NCBI GenBank assembly: GCA_945877965.1
Contig: CAMCTH010000337.1
Coordinates: 1 to 5,688, forward strand
Direction: 5' to 3'
Length of the DNA: 5,688 nt
Source: Planctomicrobium piriforme
GTDB taxonomy: Bacteria; Planctomycetota; Planctomycetia; Pirellulales; PNKZ01
Made by a program: the position numbers and the translations under genes. Of this stretch, positions 1 through 5,688 are shown piece by piece; positions within the stretch are counted from its first letter, which is position 1, and each line of letters opens with the position of its first letter. Under the pieces are notes generated by a model. The model ran no database searches. It was not told the DNA's origin and worked only from the letters and a program-made list of their open reading frames with translations.

Positions 1-1
1 A

Positions 2-364
2 CTCGGCTTGCCGCATCGGGCCGAGTCGCGCGGATTCCGTCTCGGCGCGAACAATTTCGGTCCGATCTCGCCGCACGCCGCAGCCGGCTTGCAGCAACTC
101 GGCATCGCTCTCCCCTCCGCAGTGCGGTTTCCCGCCGTCGTCGTCGAAGACGAATTGCGCGGCGCCGCGCGAGTCATTGCCGTCAAAGAGACCGAGCATC
201 GCCCGCTGATGCAGCAGCATTTTCCCGCGCTGGTCGAGCAAGTCGAATACTGGCAAATCGACGACATCGACTGCGCCGAACCGGCCGAAGCGCTGCCGCA
301 TCTACAAGCCAAGCTGGATGCTTTGTTGGCCGGCCTGAGGCCCGCAACGCCGGACTCCGCTTGA
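2..364 (+). CDS. Low-molecular-weight phosphatase-family protein, 5'-truncated by the window edge
   Basis: This is the C-terminal part of a protein whose start lies before the window; the frame is open from the first complete codon at base 2 and stops at TGA 362-364. The visible 120 residues read as the later part of a low-molecular-weight protein-tyrosine-phosphatase fold. They include an AESRGFRL segment, a GPISPHA segment, a VIAVKETEHRPLM strand-helix, then VEYWQIDDID and an EALPHLQAKL helix. The Asp residues in WQIDDID sit where this family carries its general acid. The catalytic CX5R loop would be near the missing N-terminus, so activity cannot be judged and the substrate is unknown. TTG at base 8 is an internal Leu codon, not a believable start. 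The family call rests on recognised motif order only; an arsenate-reductase-like member of the same fold is the main alternative. glgC follows 97 bp downstream on the same strand. Confidence 0.75.
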   Translation, partial: LGLPHRAESRGFRLGANNFGPISPHAAAGLQQLGIALPSAVRFPAVVVEDELRGAARVIAVKETEHRPLMQQHFPALVEQVEYWQIDDIDCAEPAEALPHLQAKLDALLAGLRPATPDSA

Positions 365-404
365 ATCTCCGGCGGAAATCCGTCTAATGCGAGGGTGACG
401 GAGC

Positions 405-424
405 GGCCGACCCGGACGTCGGCC
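405..424 (+). other. GC-rich hairpin between the phosphatase gene and glgC
   Basis: A perfect 7-bp stem (GGCCGAC 405-411 with GTCGGCC 418-424) closes a 6-nt loop. Two more pairs form beyond a single bulged C at 425. It begins 40 bp after the phosphatase stop and ends 37 bp before the glgC ATG. No T-run follows, so it is not a canonical intrinsic terminator. It could be a weak terminator, a 5'-leader structure of glgC, or chance in GC-rich DNA. I see no convincing -35/-10 pair in this 97-bp gap. Confidence 0.35.
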
Positions 425-445
425 CGCGCAACCCCTGAACGACGG

Positions 446-471
446 CGATGGAGAATGCCCGATGGAGAATG
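446..471 (+). repeat. 12-bp near-tandem direct repeat across the glgC start
   Basis: CGATGGAGAATG occurs at 446-457 and again at 460-471, a 14-bp period with two unique bases (CC) between the copies. The second copy contains the glgC start codon and codons 2-3. The first provides the GGAG ribosome binding site and a decoy ATG at 448. Because 14 is not a multiple of three, that ATG opens a different frame, a 24-codon ORF ending at TGA 520-522. Confidence 0.85.
450..453 (+). promoter_or_regulatory. Ribosome binding site (GGAG) for glgC
   Basis: GGAG lies 8 nt upstream of ATG 462, a good Shine-Dalgarno spacing, and supports that start. It sits inside the first copy of a short duplicated sequence (446-457), which also contains an ATG at 448 that is out of frame with glgC and has no Shine-Dalgarno of its own. 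Confidence 0.6.
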
Positions 472-1700
472 TCTTGGCGGTCGTGTTGGCCGGCGGAAAA
501 GGGTCGCGCCTCGAGCCGCTGACCCGCGATCGGGCCAAGCCCGCCGTTCCTTTCGGGGGTGCGTATCGCATCATCGATTTCACGCTGTCCAACTGTCTGA
601 ACAGCCGGATTCGCAAGATTCTGGTCCTCACGCAGTACAAGGCGGCCAGCCTCGACCGGCACATCCATCTCGGCTGGCGACACTTGTTCTGCCGCGAACT
701 CGGTGAGTTCGTCGACGTCGTCCCGCCGCAGCAACGGATCGACGAAAACTGGTCCATGGGGACCGCCGACGCCGTCTACCAAAACATTTACACGATCGAG
801 AAAGAGCGCCCGCAGTACGACGTCATCTTGGCCGGCGACCACAACTACAAGATGAACTACAAGCGGCTCGTCGAAGCGCACATCGAAAAAGGGGCCGACC
901 TCACCGTCGCTTCGCTCCGCGTCAGTCCCGAAGAAGCCAAGGCCTTCGGCGTGATGGAGGTCGACACGGAGAACCGCGTCGTCGGCTTCATCGAAAAGTC
1001 GCCGACGCCCAAGACCATCCCCGGCGACGATGAGCACTGCTTGGCCTCGATGGGGATCTACGTCTTCTCGGCCCGTTTGATGTTCGACGAACTCTGCCGC
1101 GACGCGACCGTCGTCGACAGCCAGCACGACTTCGGCAAGAACATCATTCCGTCGATCATCAAGGACCGCAAAGTCTTCGCCTACCCGTTTATCGACGAGA
1201 ACCTCAAGACCGACGCCTACTGGCGCGACGTCGGCACGCTCGACGCTTATTATGAAGCAAACATGGACCTCGTCCGCGTCGACCCGCTGCTGAACGTCTA
1301 TGACGATCGCTGGCCGCTGCGAACTTATCTGCAAAGCTTCCCGCCGCCGAAGTTCGTCTTCGCCGGCGAAGGGCCCGATGCCCGTCGCGGTCAGGCCCTC
1401 GACAGCGTCGTCTGCCTCGGCTCGATCGTCTCCGGCGGCACGGTGGCCGGCTCGATCGTCGGCCCCAACTGCCGCATCAACAGCTACGCCCACGTGACCG
1501 ATTCGATTCTGTTCGAAGGGGTCGAAGTCGGGCGGCACGCCAAGATCCGCAAGGCGATCGTCGACAAGGGAGTTCACATCCCGGCCGGCATCGAGATCGG
1601 CTACGATCTCGAACAAGATCGCGCCCGCGGGTTCGCCGTCAGCGAAGGGGGCGTCGTCGTGATCGCCAAAGCCGACGGTGTCGAGCACTTTTCGCAGTAA
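462..1700 (+). CDS. glgC: Glucose-1-phosphate adenylyltransferase (ADP-glucose pyrophosphorylase)
   Basis: This cytoplasmic enzyme makes ADP-glucose and pyrophosphate from ATP and glucose-1-phosphate, the committed step of bacterial glycogen synthesis. The 412 residues are full length for the family. An N-terminal nucleotidyltransferase domain (about 1-280) carries the phosphate-binding loop GGKGSRL (11-17), RAKPAVPFGG (24-33), RIIDFTLSN (36-44), WSMGTADAV (97-105), LAGDH (123-127) with Asp126 equivalent to the catalytic Asp142 of E. coli, EK at 178-179 for sugar phosphate binding, and YWRDVGTLDAYYEAN (253-267). A C-terminal left-handed beta-helix (about 312-385) shows hexapeptide-like repeats. 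ATG 462 is the first standard start after the in-frame stop at 396-398. The protein lacks the N-terminal extension of about 16 residues found in E. coli GlgC and has Asp23 where E. coli has the activator-contacting Lys39, so fructose-1,6-bisphosphate activation should not be assumed. No other glycogen gene is in view. Confidence 0.97.
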   Translation: MENVLAVVLAGGKGSRLEPLTRDRAKPAVPFGGAYRIIDFTLSNCLNSRIRKILVLTQYKAASLDRHIHLGWRHLFCRELGEFVDVVPPQQRIDENWSMGTADAVYQNIYTIEKERPQYDVILAGDHNYKMNYKRLVEAHIEKGADLTVASLRVSPEEAKAFGVMEVDTENRVVGFIEKSPTPKTIPGDDEHCLASMGIYVFSARLMFDELCRDATVVDSQHDFGKNIIPSIIKDRKVFAYPFIDENLKTDAYWRDVGTLDAYYEANMDLVRVDPLLNVYDDRWPLRTYLQSFPPPKFVFAGEGPDARRGQALDSVVCLGSIVSGGTVAGSIVGPNCRINSYAHVTDSILFEGVEVGRHAKIRKAIVDKGVHIPAGIEIGYDLEQDRARGFAVSEGGVVVIAKADGVEHFSQ

Positions 1701-1768
1701 CTGATCGTTAGCCCCCGTCGATAGCGACGAAGTCGCGTACGCCGGGGGCCGAAGCACCGTTCGATCAG
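1701..1768. terminator. Nested dyad filling the gap between convergent glgC and the toroid-repeat gene
   Basis: The whole 68-bp stop-to-stop gap is a nested inverted repeat. The outer arms are CTGATCG 1701-1707 and CGATCAG 1762-1768, the middle arms GCCCCCG 1711-1717 and CGGGGGC 1743-1749, and the inner arms GCGAC 1724-1728 and GTCGC 1732-1736 around a GAA loop. The outer arms directly touch the TAA of glgC and the TAG of the minus-strand gene. Position between convergent genes suggests a bidirectional terminator. There is no clear T-run on either strand, so termination would be non-canonical. A dispersed palindromic intergenic element is the main alternative. Confidence 0.6.
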
Positions 1769-3277
1769 CTACTTCTTAAACTGCTCATCCACCGCGCCGG
1801 TGCCGTAGATCGGCAGGTAGCGGTAATAGACTTCGAGCGTCAGCAGGGCCATGGCCGTGTTATACAGCCGGCCCCCTTGGTCGCCGTGCTTGTCGCGAAA
1901 GTACCAACTGCCGGCCTCATGTCCAGCCGTGGCTTGCGTCCGAATGAGTTGTTCGCGGAGCCGTTCGTTCCACGAGATCCACTCCGCCCCGCCCCAGTGC
2001 CGCAGCACCTGTGCAGCATAGTAGTTGTAATAGAGATCGGTCGGCGACGGCCCTTTGCGACTCAACGTCTGCACACCCCGCGCCAGCGACGGATGCCGCC
2101 GCGGCCAACCGCCGTACATCCGGCACAACAACCCGACGGCCGTCATCGTCGGCTCTTGCTTACTCGGTCCCAGGTAACCGTACGCCGCACCGGAGTCGTC
2201 CTGCATCGTGTCCAAGAACTGCCACGCCTTCTTGAACGTCGAGGCCGGCACCGGCAGGTAGTTCATCTGCCCGCTCTTCAGCGCCGGCCACATCCAACCG
2301 GTGACGCTTGTATCGCCGGCCTGACCCGGCGTGTAGCGCCAGCCGCCGCCGTTCGGGTCTTGTGCATGCACGATGAACGCAATCGCCTGCCGACAGACGG
2401 GGTCGAGCGAACGATCTTCGGTCATCGCATACGCTTCGCAGAGTGCGAGCGTGGCGATCGCTTGCGCGTAAAGATTCGTGCCGCCCTGCAAGTCGCCGCC
2501 GAAGGGAGTCTCGATCACCTTCGACTTCAAGAAGTCCAAACCTTTGCGGACCGTTTCGGTGTAGGGCCCGCGACGGTGCGTGTATCCGGCTCCCAAGAAC
2601 GGCAGCAAGGCCATGCCGGTCGCCGCCGTCGTCGAGCCGTGATTGCCCGGCTTGGAGCACTCTTCGCAGCCGCCGCCGTAGGAATGGTTGTAGTGCCAAC
2701 TCCCGTCGGCCCGCTGATGGGCCGCGAGCCAGCGGAGCCCGCGCTCGACGGCTTCTTCACTTTCGCGCGTTCCGCCGTCGGCGAGCAGTGCCGCTTTCAA
2801 TTCGGAATCGCGACCGTCGAGCATGCCGAACGGACTGCCGGCGATCTTGGTCAGCCACTCCGAAGTCTCGGCCGGGTGCGGTGCGAGATCCGTGCGCGGC
2901 TTCGTCAGGTCGACGCCCGTTCGAGCCGCGCCGGTCGGACGGGCGGCGACGAATTTCGAAGCGAGCAGCGCCACACTCGGCATCTCGTCTGCACTGTGAT
3001 CGCGCGGCGGCGACTTCGGCGGCGTGACGTGAAGCAGAGCGACCTTTTCCGGCCTCGGCGCCGTCAGACTCGCCAGGATGACGACGCCCCGCTTGTCCGA
3101 TCGCGGCGGGATCAGCACCAAGGCCAACGCCAACAGCAGCGAGAAATGAACGATCCCGCTGACGAGCGCCGCCATGACCAGTTTTTGCGGACCGCGCAGC
3201 CGCCAATCGACCGCGGGTTTCGCGGGACGACGTTCGGCAGGTTGCGCCAACTTGGCGCGCAACACGGTCGCAGACAT
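1769..3277 (-). CDS. Membrane-anchored squalene-cyclase/prenyltransferase-like repeat protein, function unknown
   Basis: This is a 502-residue protein. A basic N-terminus (R/K-rich to residue 32) is followed by one hydrophobic segment (about 33-57), then a Pro-rich stretch (72-92) and a low-complexity linker to about 140. This predicts a cytoplasmic N-terminus, a single membrane anchor, and an outward-facing main domain. Residues about 172-492 form an alpha/alpha-toroid repeat domain with recurring helix plus QW-like turns: LRWLAAHQRADGSW (181-194), FIVHAQDPNGGGWRY (301-315), FLDTMQDDSG (354-363) and EAGSWYF (454-460). GDTSVTGW (321-328) and GGRLYNTAMALLTLEVYYRYLP (468-489) are further signatures. 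The class II cyclase DXDD motif is absent, so terpene cyclisation is unlikely. A CEEC pair (204-207) is followed by His213. The start is ATG 3275-3277, with only a weak GAG upstream. I recognise this as a family common in planctomycetes whose role is unknown to me. Confidence 0.92.
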   Translation of the reverse strand: MSATVLRAKLAQPAERRPAKPAVDWRLRGPQKLVMAALVSGIVHFSLLLALALVLIPPRSDKRGVVILASLTAPRPEKVALLHVTPPKSPPRDHSADEMPSVALLASKFVAARPTGAARTGVDLTKPRTDLAPHPAETSEWLTKIAGSPFGMLDGRDSELKAALLADGGTRESEEAVERGLRWLAAHQRADGSWHYNHSYGGGCEECSKPGNHGSTTAATGMALLPFLGAGYTHRRGPYTETVRKGLDFLKSKVIETPFGGDLQGGTNLYAQAIATLALCEAYAMTEDRSLDPVCRQAIAFIVHAQDPNGGGWRYTPGQAGDTSVTGWMWPALKSGQMNYLPVPASTFKKAWQFLDTMQDDSGAAYGYLGPSKQEPTMTAVGLLCRMYGGWPRRHPSLARGVQTLSRKGPSPTDLYYNYYAAQVLRHWGGAEWISWNERLREQLIRTQATAGHEAGSWYFRDKHGDQGGRLYNTAMALLTLEVYYRYLPIYGTGAVDEQFKK

Positions 3278-3381
3278 GGCATAATCTCAACAGAGTGCGA
3301 CCGCGGCGACCCCGCCGCCGGTCGACGCTCAAACGTAGCTCGCCGCCACGCCTCGCCCGTCGGTCCGGATCTAACGATTTT
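3278..3381. promoter_or_regulatory. Divergent intergenic region
   Basis: These 104 bp separate the start codons of the minus-strand toroid-repeat gene and the plus-strand LRR lipoprotein, so promoters for both most likely lie here or reach into the neighbouring coding sequence. I cannot identify a confident -35/-10 pair for either gene. Ribosome binding sites are weak on both sides: GAG 8 nt before the minus-strand ATG, and GGA (3367-3369) 12 nt before ATG 3382. Confidence 0.55.
3298..3324. other. Strong GC hairpin/dyad in the divergent region
   Basis: CGACCG-CGGCG (3298-3308) pairs with CGCCG-C-CGGTCG (3313-3324) around a 4-nt ACCC loop. The stem has 11 base pairs with a single bulged C at 3318. 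It could be an operator, a 5'-leader structure in either transcript, or a chance structure in GC-rich DNA. It starts 20 bp upstream of the minus-strand start codon and ends 57 bp before the plus-strand one. Confidence 0.45.
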
Positions 3382-4065
3382 ATGTATCACACCGCCTGCA
3401 CGTCCCGCCGCCCGCCGTTGCCGACCGTGCTGCTCCTCGCGGCGCTCTCGATCACCGGTTGCTCGCGCGAAATGCCCCCGCCTGCCGCCCTCGAACAGAC
3501 TTGGTCGGAACAAGCGGCCGCCGTCGTCGCGGGCAAGGTCGATCGGATAGTGCAGAGCGAAATGAAATCGGCCGACGACGAACTCGCATCGTTCACCGCT
3601 TGGCCGCAGCTAAAGCATCTCCAACTGCCTCAAGCCGCGATCTCCGACAAGGGGGCAACGGCCCTCGCCGCCGCGACGAACTTGGAAGTGCTCGTGCTCG
3701 GCGAGACGACGATCACCTCCATCGGGCTGACCGCACTCGCGAAATTGCAGAAGCTGACACGACTCAATCTGGCGCGCTGCGAAGCCGACGATGCAGGCCT
3801 CGCCGCGATCGCGACGTTGCCGAACTTAGAATCGCTCCGAATCGGCGGGCCGAACCTCACCGACGCCGGACTCGCGGCCTTGCAGCAAACCAAAACGCTG
3901 CGGTTCCTGATTCTCCGCAACGCGCCGATCACCGACGCCGGACTGACACACGTCGTCTCGCTGCCGCAACTCTCGTCGCTCTATCTCGAAGGGACGAAAG
4001 TGACCGAGACGGGGGCGCGCTACCTGAGCAAGCACCGCCCCGAGTTGCATGTGCATTTCCCGTGA
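3382..4065 (+). CDS. Leucine-rich-repeat lipoprotein
   Basis: This is a 227-residue predicted lipoprotein. Residues 1-26 form a signal peptide: Arg9-Arg10, a hydrophobic core (13-24), and the lipobox I-T-G before Cys27, the predicted lipidated residue. Ser at +2 is compatible with outer-membrane sorting. After a helical stretch (about 34-72) come six consecutive 24-residue leucine-rich repeats with no insertions: 75-98, 99-122, 123-146, 147-170, 171-194 and 195-218. A short cap, RPELHVHFP, follows. The repeat pattern is roughly xxLxxLxLxxTxITDAGLxxLxxL, a type frequent in planctomycetes; such domains usually bind other proteins, and the partner is unknown. ATG 3382 is preferred over GTG 3295 in the same frame, because the upstream start would put 29 mostly Arg-rich residues before the signal peptide. 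The gene is divergent from the toroid-repeat gene, and its stop lies 2 bp from the nadB stop. Confidence 0.88.
   Translation: MYHTACTSRRPPLPTVLLLAALSITGCSREMPPPAALEQTWSEQAAAVVAGKVDRIVQSEMKSADDELASFTAWPQLKHLQLPQAAISDKGATALAAATNLEVLVLGETTITSIGLTALAKLQKLTRLNLARCEADDAGLAAIATLPNLESLRIGGPNLTDAGLAALQQTKTLRFLILRNAPITDAGLTHVVSLPQLSSLYLEGTKVTETGARYLSKHRPELHVHFP
3604..4035 (+). repeat. Six in-phase 72-bp (24-residue) LRR coding units
   Basis: Six protein repeats of exactly 24 residues give a 72-bp coding period. Nucleotide identity is mostly eroded, but a 16-nt stretch in unit 4 (3857-3872) recurs exactly in unit 5 (3929-3944), precisely 72 bp later. Units 4 and 5 may therefore be the most recent duplication, or the match may reflect conservation of the TDAGL motif with biased codon choice. 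Confidence 0.8.
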
Positions 4066-4072
4066 CGTCACG
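4061..4072. other. 12-bp palindrome containing both convergent stop codons
   Basis: CGTGACGTCACG is a perfect palindrome. TGA 4063-4065 on the plus strand ends the LRR lipoprotein gene. TGA on the minus strand (4070-4068) ends nadB. Only two bases separate the stops, so there is no intergenic terminator and the two transcripts must overlap at their 3' ends. Confidence 0.9.
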
Positions 4073-5681
4073 CCGACGGCGCGCGTTGAAACTCAATGTG
4101 CTTCCGCCAATGCTCATCGTCGGTCTTGGGAAAATCGAGCCGCAGATGTGTGCCGCGGCTCTCTTCGCGCCGCAACGCCCCTTCCACCATCAGACGCGAA
4201 ACGACCAGCATGTTTTGCAGTTCCCATCCGGCCGGCGTCGCGAACTGGCGGTTGAGCACATAGCTGCACCAATGGTCGATCGTCTCGGCCGCCTCGGTGA
4301 GGCTTGCCGCATCACGACGAACGCCGACGCTGTGCCACATCAGGCTCTTCAGCGAGTTGCGAATGTCGGCCGCATCGAGCGTTTCGGCCGGCTGCGTCAG
4401 CGGTGCATTTTCCAGCGGCGTCACGTTGAAGTCGTCGGCGATCTGCAGCGCAGCCTTCGAGGCTCCTTCGCCCGCATGAGCGCCGAACACTAAACCTTCG
4501 AGCAGACTGTTCGACGCCAACCGGTTCGCACCGTGCAAGCCGCTCGACGTCACTTCTCCGGCGGCCCACAAGCCGGGGAGCGTCGTTCGTCCTTGATCGT
4601 CGACCGTCACGCCTCCCATCATGTAATGTGCGCCGGGACGAACTGGAATCTTGTCCTTCGTGATGTCGAGCCCGAACTCGGCGCAACAGGCCGCAATGCC
4701 GGGGAAGCGCAACCGCACGCGGTCGGCATCCAAATGCGACAGGTCCAAAAAGACGTTCGGGTGCCGCGTCTTCTCCATCTGGCTGACGATCGCTTTGCTG
4801 ACGACGTCGCGCGGCGCAAGCTCGCCGCGGGAATCGTAGTCGAACATGAATCGCTTGCCGGTCCGGTCGACCAAGTGAGCCCCTTCGCCGCGCATCGCTT
4901 CGGTGATCAGATTGCGGCTGCTGCCGGCGATGTACAACACCGTCGGATGAAACTGCATGAACTCCATATCGCGCAGCTCGGCCCCGGCCCGATACGCCAC
5001 GGCATGCCCGTCGCCAGTCGCCACGTCGGGATTCGTCGTCTCGCGATAAACCTGCCCCGCGCCGCCGGTACAGAGAATCGTCTGCTTGGCCCAGACCAGC
5101 GTCTTGCCATGCTTCGGATTCCACACGAGCGCGCCGCGACACGCCCCGTCGTACGTCAGTACGTCGATCGTGAACGTGTCGGTCCAATGAAACAAGTTCG
5201 GCAGCTTCTTCACTTGCTGAATGACGGCCCGCATCACTTCACGTCCCGTTGCATCCCCCAGGGCATGCACGATCCGGTCATGGCTATGGCCCCCTTCGCG
5301 GCCGAGATCGAGCTCGCCGGCGATCTTGTCGAAGTTGGCACCCCAGGTAATTAGCTCGCCGATCCGCTCGGGCGCTTCCCGCACGACCATCTCGACGATC
5401 GCCGGGTCGCAGAGATTGCCGCCGGCGCGGAGCGTGTCGGCCACATGGTTCTCGAAACAATCTTCCGGGTCCATCACGCCCGCGATGCCCCCTTGCGCGT
5501 ACTGGCTGTTCGACTGCGTGAGCGATTGTTTCGTCACGACCAGCACGCTGAGCGAAGGATCGATCGCTAGCGCCGCCCGCAACCCGGCCAAGCCGCCGCC
5601 GACGATCAACACATCGCAAAAATGATGCGGCACCCGCTTGGGATGAAACGGAACGAGATAACGTTGGCCGAGAGATTGCAT
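4068..5681 (-). CDS. nadB: L-aspartate oxidase
   Basis: This cytoplasmic FAD flavoenzyme oxidises L-aspartate to iminoaspartate, which quinolinate synthase (NadA) uses in de novo NAD synthesis. The 537 residues match the usual length (E. coli 540). An N-terminal Rossmann motif, DVLIVGGGLAGLRAA (23-37), precedes the flavin-contact segment SQYAQGGIAGV (59-69), REGGHSH (128-134), QFHPT (243-247), RGELAPRD (285-292), GAHYMMGGV (350-358) and GLHGANRLASNSLLEGL (381-397). Glu129, His245, Arg291, His352 and Arg387 align with E. coli Glu121, His244, Arg290, His351 and Arg386, so the active site looks intact. The C-terminal helical domain (about 435-537) keeps the REESRG motif (505-510). These features favour NadB over succinate dehydrogenase or fumarate reductase flavoproteins. 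ATG 5681 fits the family, but only 7 bases lie upstream and the frame stays open, so an earlier start is possible. No nadA or nadC is in view. Confidence 0.96.
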   Translation of the reverse strand: MQSLGQRYLVPFHPKRVPHHFCDVLIVGGGLAGLRAALAIDPSLSVLVVTKQSLTQSNSQYAQGGIAGVMDPEDCFENHVADTLRAGGNLCDPAIVEMVVREAPERIGELITWGANFDKIAGELDLGREGGHSHDRIVHALGDATGREVMRAVIQQVKKLPNLFHWTDTFTIDVLTYDGACRGALVWNPKHGKTLVWAKQTILCTGGAGQVYRETTNPDVATGDGHAVAYRAGAELRDMEFMQFHPTVLYIAGSSRNLITEAMRGEGAHLVDRTGKRFMFDYDSRGELAPRDVVSKAIVSQMEKTRHPNVFLDLSHLDADRVRLRFPGIAACCAEFGLDITKDKIPVRPGAHYMMGGVTVDDQGRTTLPGLWAAGEVTSSGLHGANRLASNSLLEGLVFGAHAGEGASKAALQIADDFNVTPLENAPLTQPAETLDAADIRNSLKSLMWHSVGVRRDAASLTEAAETIDHWCSYVLNRQFATPAGWELQNMLVVSRLMVEGALRREESRGTHLRLDFPKTDDEHWRKHIEFQRAPSA

Positions 5682-5688
5682 GGAGCCG

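Noticed and set aside
8..10. TTG as the start of the first gene
   Set aside because: The frame is open to the window edge and the protein begins in the middle of a phosphatase fold, so this is an internal Leu codon of a truncated gene.
395..706. GTG-started 103-codon plus-strand ORF with GAGG just upstream, overlapping the glgC start
   Set aside because: Arg/Pro-rich out-of-frame translation with no recognisable domain, mostly inside glgC.
384..1757. A 457-codon minus-strand ORF antisense to glgC
   Set aside because: It lies in the codon-aligned antisense frame, where a stop appears only if the sense gene uses TTA, CTA or TCA, which are rare in this GC-rich genome. Its translation is Asp/Val-rich with no recognisable domain, and glgC on the other strand is unambiguous.
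3280..3285. CATAAT on the plus strand as a -10 box for the LRR lipoprotein gene
   Set aside because: One mismatch from TATAAT, but no acceptable -35 at 16-18 bp; the nearest candidate, TTGGCG at 3252-3257, leaves a 22-bp spacer. Too weak to annotate.
1877..3550. A 557-codon plus-strand ORF, longer than the gene it opposes
   Set aside because: It is codon-aligned antisense to the 502-aa toroid-repeat gene, Arg-rich, lacks a recognisable domain, and runs across the divergent region into the LRR gene in another frame. The minus-strand product shows clear family motifs.
3459..4493. A 344-codon plus-strand ORF overlapping the LRR gene and the nadB 3' end
   Set aside because: Arg-rich translation in another frame of the LRR gene; the lipobox and six regular repeats in the 3382-4065 frame identify the real gene.
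4533..5354. A 273-codon plus-strand ORF inside nadB
   Set aside because: It is the codon-aligned antisense shadow of nadB, whose conserved motifs settle the strand.

Overview
This window looks like ordinary chromosomal DNA from a planctomycete. It is GC-rich and densely coded. Three things suggest the phylum: a membrane-anchored protein with squalene-cyclase/prenyltransferase-type repeats and the GGWRY-PGQ-GDTSV-GW signature I associate with Planctomycetota; a lipoprotein made of 24-residue TDAGL leucine-rich repeats, a common planctomycete type; and an L-aspartate oxidase with a RYLVPFHPKRVPHHF-type N-terminal lead-in. The assignment is made by recognition, not by a search.

Layout. (1) 2-364, +: C-terminal part of a low-molecular-weight phosphatase-family protein, cut by the window edge. 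(2) 462-1700, +: glgC, glucose-1-phosphate adenylyltransferase, complete. (3) 1769-3277, -: a 502-aa membrane-anchored protein with an alpha/alpha-toroid repeat domain, function unknown, convergent with glgC. (4) 3382-4065, +: a 227-aa leucine-rich-repeat lipoprotein, divergent from (3). (5) 4068-5681, -: nadB, L-aspartate oxidase, convergent with (4) and essentially complete. No intergenic gap exceeds about 105 bp. I see no RNA genes, mobile elements or CRISPR arrays.

The genes do not form an obvious pathway. glgC belongs to glycogen synthesis and nadB to de novo NAD synthesis. Genes (3) and (4) share a divergent intergenic region and both appear to be envelope proteins, so a shared control region is possible but unproven.

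The more interesting signals are at gene junctions: a nested dyad filling the whole stop-to-stop gap between glgC and its convergent neighbour; a perfect 12-bp palindrome holding the stop codons of both (4) and nadB; a 12-bp near-tandem duplication at the glgC start, whose first copy supplies the ribosome binding site and an out-of-frame decoy ATG; and a strong hairpin in the divergent region. I found no convincing new multi-gene system here.
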